Source: Singulisphaera acidiphila DSM 18658
GTDB lineage: Bacteria; Planctomycetota; Planctomycetia; Isosphaerales; Isosphaeraceae
NCBI RefSeq assembly: GCF_000242455.2
Contig: NC_019892.1
Span: forward strand, 1,612,001 to 1,676,000
DNA: 64,000 bases
Direction of reading: 5' to 3'
A program made the translations under genes and the position numbers. The notes beneath the pieces are model-generated. The model saw only the letters and a list, made by a program, of their open reading frames with translations. It was not told the DNA's origin and searched no databases. Position 1 is the stretch's first letter, and the number at the start of each line of letters is the position of its first letter. Of the stretch, positions 1 to 10,279 are shown piece after piece.

Positions 1-1
1 C

Positions 2-100
2 AACGGTCTCGTGTCGGGCCGGCTCGAGGACCCCTACACTCGGCAGACCAGCTTGAAGCGATGCATGGATGAAGGATATGGCCACAAATCATCAGAGTGA
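2..100 (+). CDS. ureB: Urease beta subunit, C-terminal fragment
   Basis: Partial gene entering from the left window edge; the last 32 codons are visible and end in TGA at 98-100. The residues NGLVSGRLEDP resemble the loop and strand near the C-terminus of UreB. The position 51 bases before ureC is where ureB (or a ureAB fusion) is expected. UreB is a structural part of the nickel urease that hydrolyses urea to ammonia and carbamate. Too short to tell a separate beta subunit from a gamma-beta fusion. Confidence 0.7.
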   Translation, partial: NGLVSGRLEDPYTRQTSLKRCMDEGYGHKSSE

Positions 101-151
101 TACGCGTCGACTCGAACCATCCCGTCCCGAATTGGTAAGGGGTATCAATCT

Positions 152-1873
152 ATGAGTGTGCGCCTTTCGCGACAGTCTTACGCAGGCAAGTATGGCCCGA
201 CGGTGGGCGACCGCATCCGGCTGGCCGACAGCGAGCTCATTATCGAGATCGAACAAGACTATGTCGACTATGGTGAGGAGTCGATCTTCGGTGGCGGCAA
301 GTCGATTCGTGACGGACAGGACCAATGCCCGGTCGTTGATCCGATGGGTCCGGATCACTGCGACCTGGTCATCACCAACGCGGTGATTATCGACCACTGG
401 GGGATCGTCAAAGGGGATATCGGGATCCGGGGCGGACGGATCGTCGCCGTTGGCAAGTCGGGTAACCCCCTGACTCAGCGGGGTGTCGACCCTCGGCTCG
501 TCATCGGGCCGGGGACCGAGGTCATCGCCGGCGAAGGCCGGATCGTCACGCCCGGTGGCATCGACACTCACATTCACTTCATCTGTCCGCAGCAGATTGA
601 GACGGCCATTGCCTCCGGGGTCACCACGCTGATCGGCGGCGGCACCGGCTCGGCCACCGGGACGTGGGCCACGACCTGCACCCCCGGCCCTTGGAACATC
701 ATGCGGATGCTCCAGGCATTCGAAGGTCTGCCGGTTAATGTCGGCTTGCTCGGCAAGGGCAACAGCAGCCTGCCCAAACCGCTGCGCGACCAGGTCGAGG
801 CCGGGGCCTGCGGCTTGAAGCTCCACGAGGACTGGGGAACGACTCCCACCACGATTGACACCAGTCTGACGGTGGCTGACGAGTACGACATCCAGATCGC
901 CATCCATACCGACACGCTCAACGAGTCCGGCTTCATCGACGACTCGATTGCGGCGATGAAGGGCCGGGCGATCCACAGCTTCCATACCGAAGGGGCTGGC
1001 GGCGGTCACGCCCCGGACATCATCAAGATTGCCGGCCTCCCCTACGTCTTGCCCTCAAGCACTAATCCCACCCGCCCGTTCACCGTCAACACGATCGACG
1101 AGCACCTCGACATGCTGATGGTCTGCCATCACCTGTCGCGGAACATCCCCGAGGACGTCGCGTTCGCGGAGAGCCGGATCCGGGCCGAGACGATCGGCGC
1201 CGAGGACGTGTTCCACGACCGTGGCATTATCAGCATGATGAGCTCTGACTCGCAGGCGATGGGCCGGGTCGGCGAGGCGATCGTCCGGTGCTGGCAGACC
1301 GCCCACAAGATGAAGGTGCAGGTCGGTGCTCTGGACAGCGATAGTGCTCGCAACGACAACGAGCGGGTCAAGCGCTACGTGGCCAAGTATACGATCAACC
1401 CGGCCCTCACCCACGGAATCGCTCACCACGTCGGGAGCATCGAGGCCGGCAAGCTGGCCGACCTGGTGCTCTACAAGCCGGAGTACTTCGGCGTGAAGCC
1501 CGAGCTGGTGCTCAAGGGGGGCTTGCTCGTTTCTGCCCAGATGGGTGACCCCAACGCCAGCATCGCGACTCCGCAACCGGTCTACCCCCGTCCCCAGTTT
1601 GCCGCCTTTGGCCGGGCCTTGTCGAAGTCATGCCTGACGTTTGTTTCCCAGTCGTCCATCGACAAAGGTATCGTCGAACGCTACGGCCTCCAACGCGAGG
1701 TCGCGGCGGTCCAAGGTTGCCGCACCGTCGGTAAGAAGGATATGGTCCGCAACGAGGCGACCCCCGAAATCCGGGTCGACGCGGACACGTACCAGGTCTG
1801 GGTCGACGGCGAGAAGGTCGGTTCCGACCCGATCGACGTGCTGCCGATGGCCCAGCGCTATTTCCTCTTCTGA
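152..1873 (+). CDS. ureC: Urease alpha (catalytic) subunit
   Basis: Cytoplasmic nickel amidohydrolase that hydrolyses urea. Length 573 aa, normal for UreC. Visible active-site features: the GIDTHIH nickel ligands (H140, H142), the carbamylated lysine in GLKLHEDWG (K223), further histidines near H252 and H278, the mobile-flap Cys-His in MVCHHL (C325, H326) and Asp in SSDSQAM (D366). All catalytic residues appear intact. It follows the ureB end by 51 bases and precedes ureF, so it belongs to one urease operon. An A/G-rich Shine-Dalgarno stretch (aagggg) lies about 10 bases before the ATG. Confidence 0.97.
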   Translation: MSVRLSRQSYAGKYGPTVGDRIRLADSELIIEIEQDYVDYGEESIFGGGKSIRDGQDQCPVVDPMGPDHCDLVITNAVIIDHWGIVKGDIGIRGGRIVAVGKSGNPLTQRGVDPRLVIGPGTEVIAGEGRIVTPGGIDTHIHFICPQQIETAIASGVTTLIGGGTGSATGTWATTCTPGPWNIMRMLQAFEGLPVNVGLLGKGNSSLPKPLRDQVEAGACGLKLHEDWGTTPTTIDTSLTVADEYDIQIAIHTDTLNESGFIDDSIAAMKGRAIHSFHTEGAGGGHAPDIIKIAGLPYVLPSSTNPTRPFTVNTIDEHLDMLMVCHHLSRNIPEDVAFAESRIRAETIGAEDVFHDRGIISMMSSDSQAMGRVGEAIVRCWQTAHKMKVQVGALDSDSARNDNERVKRYVAKYTINPALTHGIAHHVGSIEAGKLADLVLYKPEYFGVKPELVLKGGLLVSAQMGDPNASIATPQPVYPRPQFAAFGRALSKSCLTFVSQSSIDKGIVERYGLQREVAAVQGCRTVGKKDMVRNEATPEIRVDADTYQVWVDGEKVGSDPIDVLPMAQRYFLF

Positions 1874-1979
1874 GTGGAACAGCCGCCGTCCGGGCCAGGG
1901 CCTTTCCCGGCCCGGACGATCTGGCACGGTCTGCATCACAACCACTCTGCCTTACTCTGGCCTCGGACTTTAGATCTCG

Positions 1980-2660
1980 ATGAATCTCCGCTTGCTTCAG
2001 ATCACCGACTCGGCCCTGCCGATCGGCGGCTACACCCATTCGTGGGGGCTCGAAACGGCGATCGCGCGCGGCCTGGTCCACGATCCCGAGACCCTGGAGA
2101 AATGGACCCGGCGATGGCTGCGGACGTCCCTCGGTCCCCTGGAGGGCGTGCTCGTCGCCTCGGCTTGCCGCGCGGCCCACGCCGGCCTTTCCGACGACCT
2201 GCTGACCTTGAATCGGATGGCCGAGACCTCCATCATCGCCCCCTCGATCCGCATCGCCAGCCGAGAGATGGGCGACCAGCTCCTGGCGTTGGGTGCGACC
2301 TGGGCCTGGTGCGCCACCGGGCTGGCGACACTCATGGCCCCGCTGTCCGAGCGACCTGCCGGTTGGCATCACGCCGTTGCGTTCGGACTGCTCGGCGCCC
2401 TTGCGGGCGGCGGGCCCGACGACGTGCTTACGGCCTACCTGCACCAGGCGGCGCTGGGTATGATCGGCGCTGGGGTTCGCGCCATCCCGATCGGTCACAC
2501 TCATGGCCAACAAGTGCTGGCCTACGTCCATGATGATATCCATGACCTCGCCCCGGAACTCGGTGCACGCGATCCCGAGACCGCCGGCGCGGGTTGTCCT
2601 TTCTACGAGATCCTCTGCGATGAGCAAACTCGAATCTATGCTCGGATGTTCCGATCTTAA
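1980..2660 (+). CDS. ureF: Urease accessory protein UreF
   Basis: 226 aa, all-helical accessory protein that joins UreD and UreG on apo-urease and gates GTP-dependent nickel delivery. Recognised by the N-terminal [20 protein letters not shown] segment (SDS.LP.GGF/Y.HS.GLE is the family signature) and by the conserved Gly-rich C-terminal third ([15 protein letters not shown]). It sits 106 bases after ureC and 94 bases before ureG in the same operon. No ureE is seen between ureC and ureF, so the nickel-binding chaperone is either encoded elsewhere or absent. Confidence 0.93.
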   Translation: MNLRLLQITDSALPIGGYTHSWGLETAIARGLVHDPETLEKWTRRWLRTSLGPLEGVLVASACRAAHAGLSDDLLTLNRMAETSIIAPSIRIASREMGDQLLALGATWAWCATGLATLMAPLSERPAGWHHAVAFGLLGALAGGGPDDVLTAYLHQAALGMIGAGVRAIPIGHTHGQQVLAYVHDDIHDLAPELGARDPETAGAGCPFYEILCDEQTRIYARMFRS

Positions 2661-2754
2661 TGATTGGTCGGACGCGCGAGGTTGGTCCGCACGGCCTTCG
2701 CGCCGCCGTCCCCGCTGGGGGGTCGCTTTCCACAACGACCCAGGTCACGATCAC

Positions 2755-3408
2755 ATGGGCCGCCCTGGCCCCGCACGCTATGCCGGGCCGTCACGCCAGG
2801 TTTTCACCCTGGGTGTGGCCGGACCGGTCGGTTCCGGCAAGACGGCCCTGGTCGAGGCGCTCTGCCGCGCCCTTTGGCCCGAACTGAATCTGGCGGTCAT
2901 CACCAACGACATCTACACGCACGAGGACGCCGAGTTCCTCTCCCGCCGTGAGGTGTTGCCGGTGGAGCGAATCGTCGGCGTTCAGACCGGGGGCTGCCCT
3001 CACACGGCCATTCGCGACGACGCCAGTGCCAACCTCAGCGCCGTGGCCAACTTTCAGCGCCAATTTCCCGGGCTCGAGCTGGTTCTGGTCGAGTCGGGGG
3101 GCGACAACCTTACGGCCGTCTTCTCGCGAGAGCTGGCGGACCGGTTCATCTTTGTGATTGACGTGGCCGAGGGAGATAAGATCCCTCGCAAAGGGGGGCC
3201 AGGCATTTGCAACAGCGACCTGCTCGTGATCAACAAGACCGACCTCGCGCCGTACGTCGGGGCGGACCTGGAGGTCATGCGCCGGGACAGCCTCAAGATG
3301 CGGGGCGAGCGGCCGTTCATGATGGTCAGTCTCCGCGAGAAGGAAGGGGTCGAGGAGGTGATCAAGTGGGTGCGCGAGCAACTCGCATCACACGCGAAGA
3401 ACTCCTGA
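2755..3408 (+). CDS. ureG: Urease accessory GTPase UreG
   Basis: SIMIBI-class GTPase that powers nickel insertion into urease. With the ATG at 2755 it is 217 aa, close to the usual ~205. Walker A GPVGSGKT is at residues 23-30, the nickel-binding Cys-Pro-His motif at 81-83, and the guanine-specificity motif NKTD at 160-163. The same frame is open farther upstream into ureF, but only the 2755 start gives a normal N-terminus. The short lead contains HDH before the Met, so a slightly earlier non-ATG start with a His-containing tail cannot be excluded. The 3' end overlaps ureD. Confidence 0.94.
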   Translation: MGRPGPARYAGPSRQVFTLGVAGPVGSGKTALVEALCRALWPELNLAVITNDIYTHEDAEFLSRREVLPVERIVGVQTGGCPHTAIRDDASANLSAVANFQRQFPGLELVLVESGGDNLTAVFSRELADRFIFVIDVAEGDKIPRKGGPGICNSDLLVINKTDLAPYVGADLEVMRRDSLKMRGERPFMMVSLREKEGVEEVIKWVREQLASHAKNS

Positions 3409-4310
3409 CGCCCCCCGAATTCCAGGGGCTCCACCCGAAGGAGCATCAGGCCGCCCGCGTCGGCGGCGCGCGGATCGAGTTGGTTCGTTGCGGGGTCGAG
3501 ACCCGGCTGGGGGCCTGCTACCAGCAGGTCCCGGTCCGCCTCATGCCCCCGTTCGTCATCGACGGCGAGTCGGCGTCCCTCCTCTACCTGATCAACCTCA
3601 CCGCCGGCCTGATGGACGGAGATGGCCACCTCATCGAGATCAAGGCGCGGGCGGGGACGCGGGCGCTCGTGACGGGTCAGTCGGCCACGCGCGTTCACCC
3701 GGCCCTGGCCAGCTACGCGACTCAGCAGTGGGCGGTGGAAGCCGAGGACGACGCCTGCCTGGTCGTCTTGCCCGGCCCAGCGATCCCGTTCCAGGGGAGC
3801 CGTTACTACCAACGCGCGCGGGTCGAACTTGCCCCAAGCGCCCGCCTGATCTGGGGCGATATCTGGTTCGCCGGCCGCTACAACCGAGGTGCGCTCTCAG
3901 AGCGCTTCCAGTTCGAGCGCATCGTCCAGGATTTCGAGGCCCGTCGCGCCGGCCGGTTGATCTACCGCGACCGGTTCCGCTGGGACGGTCCTTGGAACTC
4001 CGAGGAGGTCGACTGGTACTTCGGGGGGACTCTGGCCAGCGCCAGCCTGTTCATCTCCGGGCCGACGCCCGAAGTTCTCCCCGAGGCCGAAGCCGGACCG
4101 GCCTTCCGGCGCTCGATCTTCCGGCTCGACACCGGGGATATCTGCATGCGATGGTCCGGCAACCCGACGGCCGTCACGGCCGACCTCGCCGTGCAGGCCC
4201 TCCGCCTGGCCGGGGCCTGGACCGGGGGCCCCGAGGCCGCTCCTTGGTTCCTCGACTCGACCGGCCTCGCCCCGAACCACTGGTTCTCAACCCCGGTGGT
4301 ATCCGAGTGA
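3366..4310 (+). CDS. ureD: Urease accessory protein UreD (UreH)
   Basis: Scaffold protein that binds apo-urease and recruits UreF and UreG for nickel loading. The family is recognised from [18 protein letters not shown], the [10 protein letters not shown] strand (T.QSA.KVY in relatives) and the [10 protein letters not shown] segment. I place the start at GTG 3366, inside the last 43 bases of ureG, because GAGGAGG at 3352-3358 is an ideal ribosome-binding site seven bases upstream. That gives 314 aa. The open frame continues upstream, but that part is a shadow of ureG. The overlap suggests translational coupling. Confidence 0.9.
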   Translation: MGARATRITREELLTPPEFQGLHPKEHQAARVGGARIELVRCGVETRLGACYQQVPVRLMPPFVIDGESASLLYLINLTAGLMDGDGHLIEIKARAGTRALVTGQSATRVHPALASYATQQWAVEAEDDACLVVLPGPAIPFQGSRYYQRARVELAPSARLIWGDIWFAGRYNRGALSERFQFERIVQDFEARRAGRLIYRDRFRWDGPWNSEEVDWYFGGTLASASLFISGPTPEVLPEAEAGPAFRRSIFRLDTGDICMRWSGNPTAVTADLAVQALRLAGAWTGGPEAAPWFLDSTGLAPNHWFSTPVVSE

Positions 4311-4351
4311 GGTGAGATTGCGATAAGCCGCTCTGGTTTGTACGCAACGAA

Positions 4352-4391
4352 CGGCGATGGCAACACGAGGGTTGCCATCGCCGTTTCTTTG
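4352..4391 (+). terminator. Intrinsic terminator of the urease operon
   Basis: Perfect 13-bp stem (4352-4364 with 4371-4383), 6-base loop, followed by TTTCTTT. It lies 41 bases after the ureD stop codon. The stem is also 19 bases past the end of the convergent porin gene and could stop that transcript as well, although the other strand has only a short A/T tract. Confidence 0.85.
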
Positions 4392-4409
4392 GTTGGATGA
4401 AGGCTGATA

Positions 4410-5771
4410 TTAGAACTTGATGAGGGCACTGATTCCGCCGGTCAACTGGCTCCGATGGGTCGGCGGGTCGCCCCCTCCACCGAAGGCGGGTTGGCCGGCG
4501 AAGTCACCGCGGATCTCGGGGCGGATCTCAAGGAATTTGTTGGGGTGCCAGTTCAAACCGAGGGTTACCTCGGCATAGTCGGTGTCGATCCCGGTTCGTG
4601 TCCCCTTGACGTCGTCGAACCACTCGGCACGGAATTGGGCGTCGAGTTGTGGGTCAAGGTGATAGATGCCAATGGTGTACAGGCCATACCAGGAACCGGT
4701 GCCGACTGGGGTATTGGTATCCCAGCCCATGTTGGACTGGACGATCTGTACAAAGCGATCGCTCCAGTTCTGCTGGATGCGAAGCTCGACGGTGGTGTCG
4801 TAATTGCCGGCCATGCCCGGGGCGGCGAAGATGGCGTTCGGGCCACAGTAGACCGAACCCGTCAGACGCGTTCGCTGTTCATCCGTTAGCCAGTAATTCA
4901 CCTGGCCGATGTAGCAGATGGAATTATCACTTCGCTTGGTGAAAAAGGTGTTGGCCCCGAAGGTCATCCCGTTCCAGATGTCGAGTCGACTATTAATATG
5001 CTGGTTGGTCAGGAAGCCCGTGAAGGCACCGTCCTGCGAGTAGAAGAACTGGTAGTCGCTGGAGTAAAAGGGCCGGTAGGGGGCCAGGAAGCCATTGTAG
5101 CCGATGATCGAGTTCATCCGGCCGACCTTCACATCCATACCACCTTCAGTGAAGATCGGTAGGTGGGCCGAGATGTAGAGGTCGCGGAAGTCATGGCTGA
5201 AGTGTGAGTTGCCGGGGGGATCGTTGATGCCCCCTCTGGGCTGGCCGATCGCCGCATCGGCACCGGCGAAGTATCGAACGTTGAAACCGATGTCGAATCG
5301 GTCTTGCTTGAGCGGCTTCTGGATCACGAGGCCGATCTGGTTGAGCAAGAACTCGTTGCCGAACCGGTTCGTCCTGGGTTCGACCGAGAGCAAGCCCGAG
5401 CCACTCGACGAGGCTGAGTAGCCCCCCTCGACCCAGCCGAATGTTCGGATGCCGCTCTCGCCGAACAGGTTCTTCAAGCCGAGCGTGTCCATCAGGAACC
5501 TCACGTCTGAGACCGGGGTCGGTCCGAGACTGGGCACGACGGGGGCTTGAGAAATATCTTCCGCGAGCTCACCCGGGAGCGACTCCGGTTGCAACCCGGA
5601 GCTGGTCGGCTGTGGCGGTGGGTTGGTCGTTACGATCTCAGGTGGCACAAATTCCTGGGCGTGGGCGGTGACTGCGCCCAGGAAGAGGACCAGTAAGCCG
5701 TGGCCGAATCGAAATTGCCAATGCCTTACGGTGGGGCCCCGCCGTGTACGGCGGTTTTTCAATGGAGGCAT
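4410..5771 (-). CDS. OmpL-like outer-membrane beta-barrel porin
   Basis: 453 aa exported protein. A basic n-region (about 24 residues) precedes a hydrophobic core and an AHA/Q cleavage site near residue 39. The mature protein shows alternating aromatic beta-strands (GWVEGGYSASS, FGNEFLLNQIGLVIQKPL, FDIGFNVRYF) and ends in a terminal aromatic residue (ALIKF), as expected for an outer-membrane barrel. It resembles the 'putative beta-barrel porin-2, OmpL-like' family (PF07642) common in Planctomycetota; the family call is from memory. A Pro-rich linker (about residues 40-75) precedes the barrel. The gene stands alone and converges on the urease operon. Confidence 0.85.
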   Translation of the reverse strand: MPPLKNRRTRRGPTVRHWQFRFGHGLLVLFLGAVTAHAQEFVPPEIVTTNPPPQPTSSGLQPESLPGELAEDISQAPVVPSLGPTPVSDVRFLMDTLGLKNLFGESGIRTFGWVEGGYSASSSGSGLLSVEPRTNRFGNEFLLNQIGLVIQKPLKQDRFDIGFNVRYFAGADAAIGQPRGGINDPPGNSHFSHDFRDLYISAHLPIFTEGGMDVKVGRMNSIIGYNGFLAPYRPFYSSDYQFFYSQDGAFTGFLTNQHINSRLDIWNGMTFGANTFFTKRSDNSICYIGQVNYWLTDEQRTRLTGSVYCGPNAIFAAPGMAGNYDTTVELRIQQNWSDRFVQIVQSNMGWDTNTPVGTGSWYGLYTIGIYHLDPQLDAQFRAEWFDDVKGTRTGIDTDYAEVTLGLNWHPNKFLEIRPEIRGDFAGQPAFGGGGDPPTHRSQLTGGISALIKF

Positions 5772-6489
5772 GTTTTTTGCCCGTTGAGTAAGGGGGCGTG
5801 GCGGCAGCCAGGCTTCAATTAGGAATAATGTCGGTTGCTATGAATCGGACGCTTTAGCATCGCATGGGGGTTTTGATTCGCTTGAGGAATGTAGGGGTGG
5901 GTTCGCATGGCGGGGTAAACTGGAGGATCTCGATTCTCGGGAGTCACCATCGCTGGGCGGCCGAATAGGACGATCGCACGGGTCGAGATTCAGCCGGCCT
6001 TTGCGCGTAAACAGAAGCGAGCGCCAACCGGGTGAGTACGGATCTTGGAACTCTGAAAACAAGAACGTAGTAACGTGCTTGCTGGATCTTTTACCGGCGT
6101 GTCAAGATTCGACACGTTCCTCACCACCTGTGCCTTGCGGTGGCAATTGGAAATGCTCATCATTCTAGGGCCGGAAGCGGGTTTGCTACCTTGGTCTCTC
6201 TCCAGGCCGGGGTCGGCGGCGAGCCGATCAACCTCGATCGTCATGTCCAGTGCCAATGCGCCGTCACCCGCCATGGCCTGCTCCTACCCTTGAAGGAAGG
6301 GTTGGGCCGCCCAACTGATCCTTTTGGTCTCGATCTCTGAGCCCCGTGAGCCGGCCTTCGGAGGCGACGGGCAACGTCTTAGCGTGCTTAGCTCAGGTAA
6401 GTGTCGACACCGCCGGGTGGGGTCGGGCTGCGATTGCGCCCACATTCGGCTATCGTGATGCGACTGATCCCGAGGGAGTGATTGCTGCA
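5772..6489. other. Intergenic region without a supported gene
   Basis: About 720 bases between the divergently oriented porin gene and the secreted-protein gene. Short open frames exist on both strands, but none has a good start, planctomycete codon use and protein-like composition together. It presumably carries two promoters; I could not pick convincing -35/-10 pairs. Confidence 0.5.
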
Positions 6490-7239
6490 ATGCGTCCAGT
6501 GTTGAAAACCGTGCCGACGGCGGGGATCCTCCTGCTGGGTGGACTCATGGGCCTCGCTCTGCTGTCCCGAGCGGACGCCGAAGATGAGGCTCCTCCGGTG
6601 GTGAGGAGCGCCCGAGGCGGATTCGTGGGGAAGACCGAACGGCACCAATTCGAGGTTTTCTTCTACGCCGAGGGAATTCGAATCTTCCCCCAGGATTCCA
6701 CCGGAAAGGGACTCGACGCCACGAACCTGTCGGCGATCGCGACCTTTTATCACCCCAATTCGCCGAGTCCCTGGTTCGACCGCCGGCTCCAGCCGGCGTC
6801 GGCGGCGGCTGGTCAACCCTCGACGTCGCTGGTGCGGGCGATTGGCTTGGGAACAGTCCCAGCCTCGGGCGCGAAGGTTGTCTTTGAAGTTTCCGGGCTG
6901 ACTGATTCGGCCGAGACCTCGGCCTCGTTCACCGTCCCCTTCGCGATTATGACGCCGCAGGTCCCCGCGCCCGTAGTGGCGGATGGGACGGCAAGCCCCC
7001 GGTTCATCTACGCGTCCGGCTACCAGGGCGTCGGCTACTACGCCAACCCCGGGCCTCAGAGTGCGCCCCCGGCCGCAACTGGGCCTCGTCCGGCCTCTCC
7101 CCCGAGGTTTACCGGCAGTTCCACCCGGACTCAAGCGAGCGGCAGTTCCAGCCCCCGCACCGTCGGGCCGGGCGCCCGCGACTGGACGACGGGCCGCCGA
7201 AGCCGGCTTCCGAAGCCCTGGCTCCGGCCGATGGACTAA
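6490..7239 (+). CDS. Secreted protein of unknown function, C-terminus probably frameshifted
   Basis: From ATG 6490 the product is 249 aa with a clear signal peptide (hydrophobic stretch around residues 10-26, then Ala-Asp-Ala). I do not recognise the family. The mature domain has the strand-rich segments RHQFEVFFYAEGIRIFP and ASAKVVFEVSGLTDS-like strands, suggesting a small beta domain. From about 7040 onwards the reading becomes Ser/Thr/Pro/Arg-rich with poor third-position GC, while the frame shifted by one base reads WASSGLSPEVYRQFHPDSS with strong third-position GC and stops at 7265. That pattern suggests a one-base indel. The function is unknown. Confidence 0.65.
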   Translation: MRPVLKTVPTAGILLLGGLMGLALLSRADAEDEAPPVVRSARGGFVGKTERHQFEVFFYAEGIRIFPQDSTGKGLDATNLSAIATFYHPNSPSPWFDRRLQPASAAAGQPSTSLVRAIGLGTVPASGAKVVFEVSGLTDSAETSASFTVPFAIMTPQVPAPVVADGTASPRFIYASGYQGVGYYANPGPQSAPPAATGPRPASPPRFTGSSTRTQASGSSSPRTVGPGARDWTTGRRSRLPKPWLRPMD

Positions 7240-7319
7240 CTGAAACCAACTCCAGCAAGAGATGACACACTCCGAAAGAGAGTCCCTTCCGGCCGGGGTG
7301 CCGGAATAAGGAGAACATG

Positions 7320-8408
7320 ATGAATCTGGCGGTAAGAACCTGGTTCGTGGCGGCCCTACTCGGTGCTTGCTCTCTCCCCGCCGCGATGACGCGGGGGGCG
7401 GACTGGAAGGCGGAGCATGACGCCGGCTGGAATGCGTACAAAGAGGGCCTCCTCGACGAGGCGGAACGCCGGCTCCGCGTGGCCGAGAAAGAGGCGAAGG
7501 CGTTTGGCGAGGATGACCCGAGGCTTGCCACGACGCTCGACCACCTCGCCTGGGTGCTCTCCTCTGAGGGTAGGAACGCCGAGGCCGAGCCGCTCGCGAA
7601 GTCGGCCCTGGCCATTCGCGAAAAGGCCCTCGGCGCCGAGCACTCCGACGTCGTTCGAAGCCTCAATACGCTCGCGTCCATCTACGATGCGGCGGGTCAG
7701 TCGGCCGAAGCCCGCGCCACCTATGCGCGTTGTCTCGCGGCTGCCGAGAAGGCTTATGGCCCCGAGCATTTGAACGTCGCGGCCGTGCTTGACAATCTGG
7801 CGACGGTCGACCATTTGCTCGACAACTTCCCTGAGGCCGAGGCTTCGTACAAGCGGGCGCTCGCCATTCGCGAGAAGATGGCCGACGGCCAGCCCATCGA
7901 CCTCGCGCCGACGCTGCACAACCTCGGCTCGCTCTACCTCGATCAAGAGAAGTACGCCGAGGCCGAACCGCTCCTGAAGCGGGCGCTTGCGATTCGAGAG
8001 AAGGCGTTGGGGGCCGATCATCCGGACGTTGCGGCCAGTCTCGAAACTCTCGGCTGGCTGTACGCCAGCCAGGGGAAGCCCGCCGAGGCGGAGCCGATCC
8101 TCAAAAAGGCGCTCGCCCTCTACGAGCTTGACCTCGGGAAAGATCACCCGCACGTGGCGAACTGCTCCTCGAAGCTGGGGCGCGTCTGTCTGTCGCAGGA
8201 CCACCAGGCCGAAGCCGTCGAGTGTTGCAAGCGTGCTGTCGGTATCTACGAGCGATCCGGGGGTGATCCCCTGGAAGTGGCGACGGTTCTTGAAGACTAC
8301 GCCGCCGTGCTCCGGAAGTCAGGCGATGACGCCGAAGCCGAAAAGCTTGAGGCCCGCGCCAAGTCGCTCCGAGAGTCGCTCAAGAAACCCGAGGCGCCGA
8401 AAGGCTGA
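7320..8408 (+). CDS. Exported TPR protein (kinesin-light-chain-type repeats)
   Basis: 362 aa. A signal peptide (residues about 1-26, ending in RGA) is followed by roughly seven tandem tetratricopeptide repeats of the 42-residue TPR_12 type, recognisable from the recurring A-E-A-E-P-L-x-K-R-A-L-A-I-R-E-K-A-L-G motif and HPDVA. Such repeats form a protein-binding superhelix; no catalytic domain is present. Two ATGs stand in tandem (7317 and 7320). AAGGAG at 7306-7311 is better spaced for the second. The protein is probably periplasmic; the partner is unknown. Confidence 0.85.
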   Translation: MNLAVRTWFVAALLGACSLPAAMTRGADWKAEHDAGWNAYKEGLLDEAERRLRVAEKEAKAFGEDDPRLATTLDHLAWVLSSEGRNAEAEPLAKSALAIREKALGAEHSDVVRSLNTLASIYDAAGQSAEARATYARCLAAAEKAYGPEHLNVAAVLDNLATVDHLLDNFPEAEASYKRALAIREKMADGQPIDLAPTLHNLGSLYLDQEKYAEAEPLLKRALAIREKALGADHPDVAASLETLGWLYASQGKPAEAEPILKKALALYELDLGKDHPHVANCSSKLGRVCLSQDHQAEAVECCKRAVGIYERSGGDPLEVATVLEDYAAVLRKSGDDAEAEKLEARAKSLRESLKKPEAPKG

Positions 8409-8593
8409 GATCCGCCCGCCGTGGATTTCGCTGACAGCGGTCTCGAGTCGTTCGGCCGGGCTACTTCAGGGGACAGCCTCCCACCAGTAGTCCGGCCGTC
8501 ATTTTTTTCCTTGGCTCCTGATTACTCTTCGGACTTGCGCCAAGCCATTTTTGAATTTCAGCCTGGTCGTTTGAAGTCTCCCGAGCTCCTGCC

Positions 8594-10279
8594 TCAGAAA
8601 TAGAGCTGAAACCGCAGCCAGAACATGTCGGCGGTGTCTTGCAACCGGCCGGGGCGATACTGGACCGGGTCGGCGAACTCACCGTGTAACCAAAATGCGT
8701 AGACTTTCACGTACTCGTTCCAGTACCAATTGACTCCAAGCTCAGTCGTAACGACCTGGTTGGACCAGAGGTCCGGGTTGGCGAAGCCCCCAGTGAAGAT
8801 CTGTTCGCCGAGGTGCAACTCGCTGACTCGCCCGACGACCTCGAAGGCGCCCAGGCCGCGATGGTCTCCCTTGTTGGTCGGGACGAGCGGCCGGAGGGGC
8901 TGGACCCGGGTCCGCCGCTCGATGTGCTCGCCGGTCAGGAAATAGCCCCCAGCGACGTAGAAGCCCGCGAATGGAACCTGTGCCGATGCTCGGCGGCCGG
9001 GGGTTGCGTAGTGGCCGTAGCCATATTGCCACTCGCCAATGAGCGACAGCCCTTTGTAGTAGTAGGCCGAGTGGACCGACCCGAGCAACCGCTCTCCCCG
9101 TTCGATCACGTCGGGGTTGAGAATCAGGAACGGCACCGTGGCCGTCCCGGGGATGTTGGCGTCCGGCGAGCCGCCGCCGATCCGGAACGTCCTGGGCACC
9201 GGGGACTGATCCTGATACCCGTAAGCGACCGATGTGCCAATGTTCAAAAACTTGAGCAATGGCAACCCTTCCGACTCCTGGAACGGTCGCGCATTGAGAT
9301 ACCCGACGAAATCGACCCCGTTGTGGAGGCTCTCAAACGAGTTACGCGAGCCGTTGAAGATGCCTGCCGCGTAGTCGACCCGCTTGTCGAAGAGGTAACC
9401 CCAGCCCATCATCCCGATCTGGCGGTTGAGGCCGAGGTTCGTAGTGTAGATCGATCGCTCGGGGGTCAACAACCAGTAATTCGAAATCGCGAACTGATCG
9501 TAGGGGAGCGGCGTGAAGAAGCGGCCGAAGCGGAACTGGAACCGGTCATCAAAATGCAAATTAATATAAGCATTCAGAATATTAATATTGTTCAAGCCGC
9601 GATTAATTGAAAGTTCATACTCAATGGACTTGGTGATGTTTCCATCAAAGAAGATTCGCTGACGAGGCAAGAAGAAACCGCTATTGGCCGGGACCTGGTC
9701 GCTCTGCTGCCAGATTCGGGCCTCGATCTGGGACTCGTAGTGGATCTGGAGCCGAAACTTCTCGTCCTCGGTCTGGAACCGAAAGCCAGGGCCGAAGCTG
9801 CCCAGCAGCGGCGACCGCTTGGAGCGGGAGGGGCTCGGGGGAGGAGATCCTGGTGGGGGCGTGTAGGGGTTGAACTGCCCTTCCGTGTAGTCGGGCACGG
9901 GCGAGTCCATGGCGGCCGCCTCAGCATTCTCGCTTGGCGAAGCCGTTCCGTTGGCTTCACGGCCGTCCTGGCCGGCTTCGGCCGTCCGGTCGCTCGAGCG
10001 TGGCGGCAGTTCCCCGAATCGCTCGAGAATTTGCTGGATCTGTGCTTTCTGCTCCCGCCGGGTCGTCTCCAGTTCCTCGGCGAGCTTTCGGTTCATGGCC
10101 TCCATCGCTTGCAATCGCTGGGCGAGCTGCTCGATGGAGATCGGCGCGGCCGGCGGTGGGCTGCCGGGAGGGGTTTCGGGAACGGGGGCCGCTGGAGCTG
10201 GAGAGGAAGGCGCTGAGGGAAGCTCCTGCGCCCAGGCGGTCGGCCCGAATGCGACCCAGAGACCCCACAGGCCGAGCAT
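8594..10279 (-). CDS. OprP/OprO-like porin with N-terminal coiled coil
   Basis: Outer-membrane protein, 561 aa from ATG 10279. A signal peptide (LGLWGLWVAFGPTAWAQ) is followed by a Pro-rich stretch, a predicted coiled coil (IEQLAQRLQAMEAMNRK to IQQILERFGEL), a second low-complexity linker, then about 400 residues of beta-barrel with porin-like strands (RFGRFFTPLPYDQF, LTPERSIYTTNLGLNRQIG) and a C-terminal Phe (FQLYF). This matches the phosphate-selective porin O/P layout (PF07396). Starts at ATG 10396 and TTG 10429 are also open and would add a 39-50 residue basic tail before the signal. I prefer 10279 because it gives a normal signal peptide. Confidence 0.82.
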   Translation of the reverse strand: MLGLWGLWVAFGPTAWAQELPSAPSSPAPAAPVPETPPGSPPPAAPISIEQLAQRLQAMEAMNRKLAEELETTRREQKAQIQQILERFGELPPRSSDRTAEAGQDGREANGTASPSENAEAAAMDSPVPDYTEGQFNPYTPPPGSPPPSPSRSKRSPLLGSFGPGFRFQTEDEKFRLQIHYESQIEARIWQQSDQVPANSGFFLPRQRIFFDGNITKSIEYELSINRGLNNINILNAYINLHFDDRFQFRFGRFFTPLPYDQFAISNYWLLTPERSIYTTNLGLNRQIGMMGWGYLFDKRVDYAAGIFNGSRNSFESLHNGVDFVGYLNARPFQESEGLPLLKFLNIGTSVAYGYQDQSPVPRTFRIGGGSPDANIPGTATVPFLILNPDVIERGERLLGSVHSAYYYKGLSLIGEWQYGYGHYATPGRRASAQVPFAGFYVAGGYFLTGEHIERRTRVQPLRPLVPTNKGDHRGLGAFEVVGRVSELHLGEQIFTGGFANPDLWSNQVVTTELGVNWYWNEYVKVYAFWLHGEFADPVQYRPGRLQDTADMFWLRFQLYF

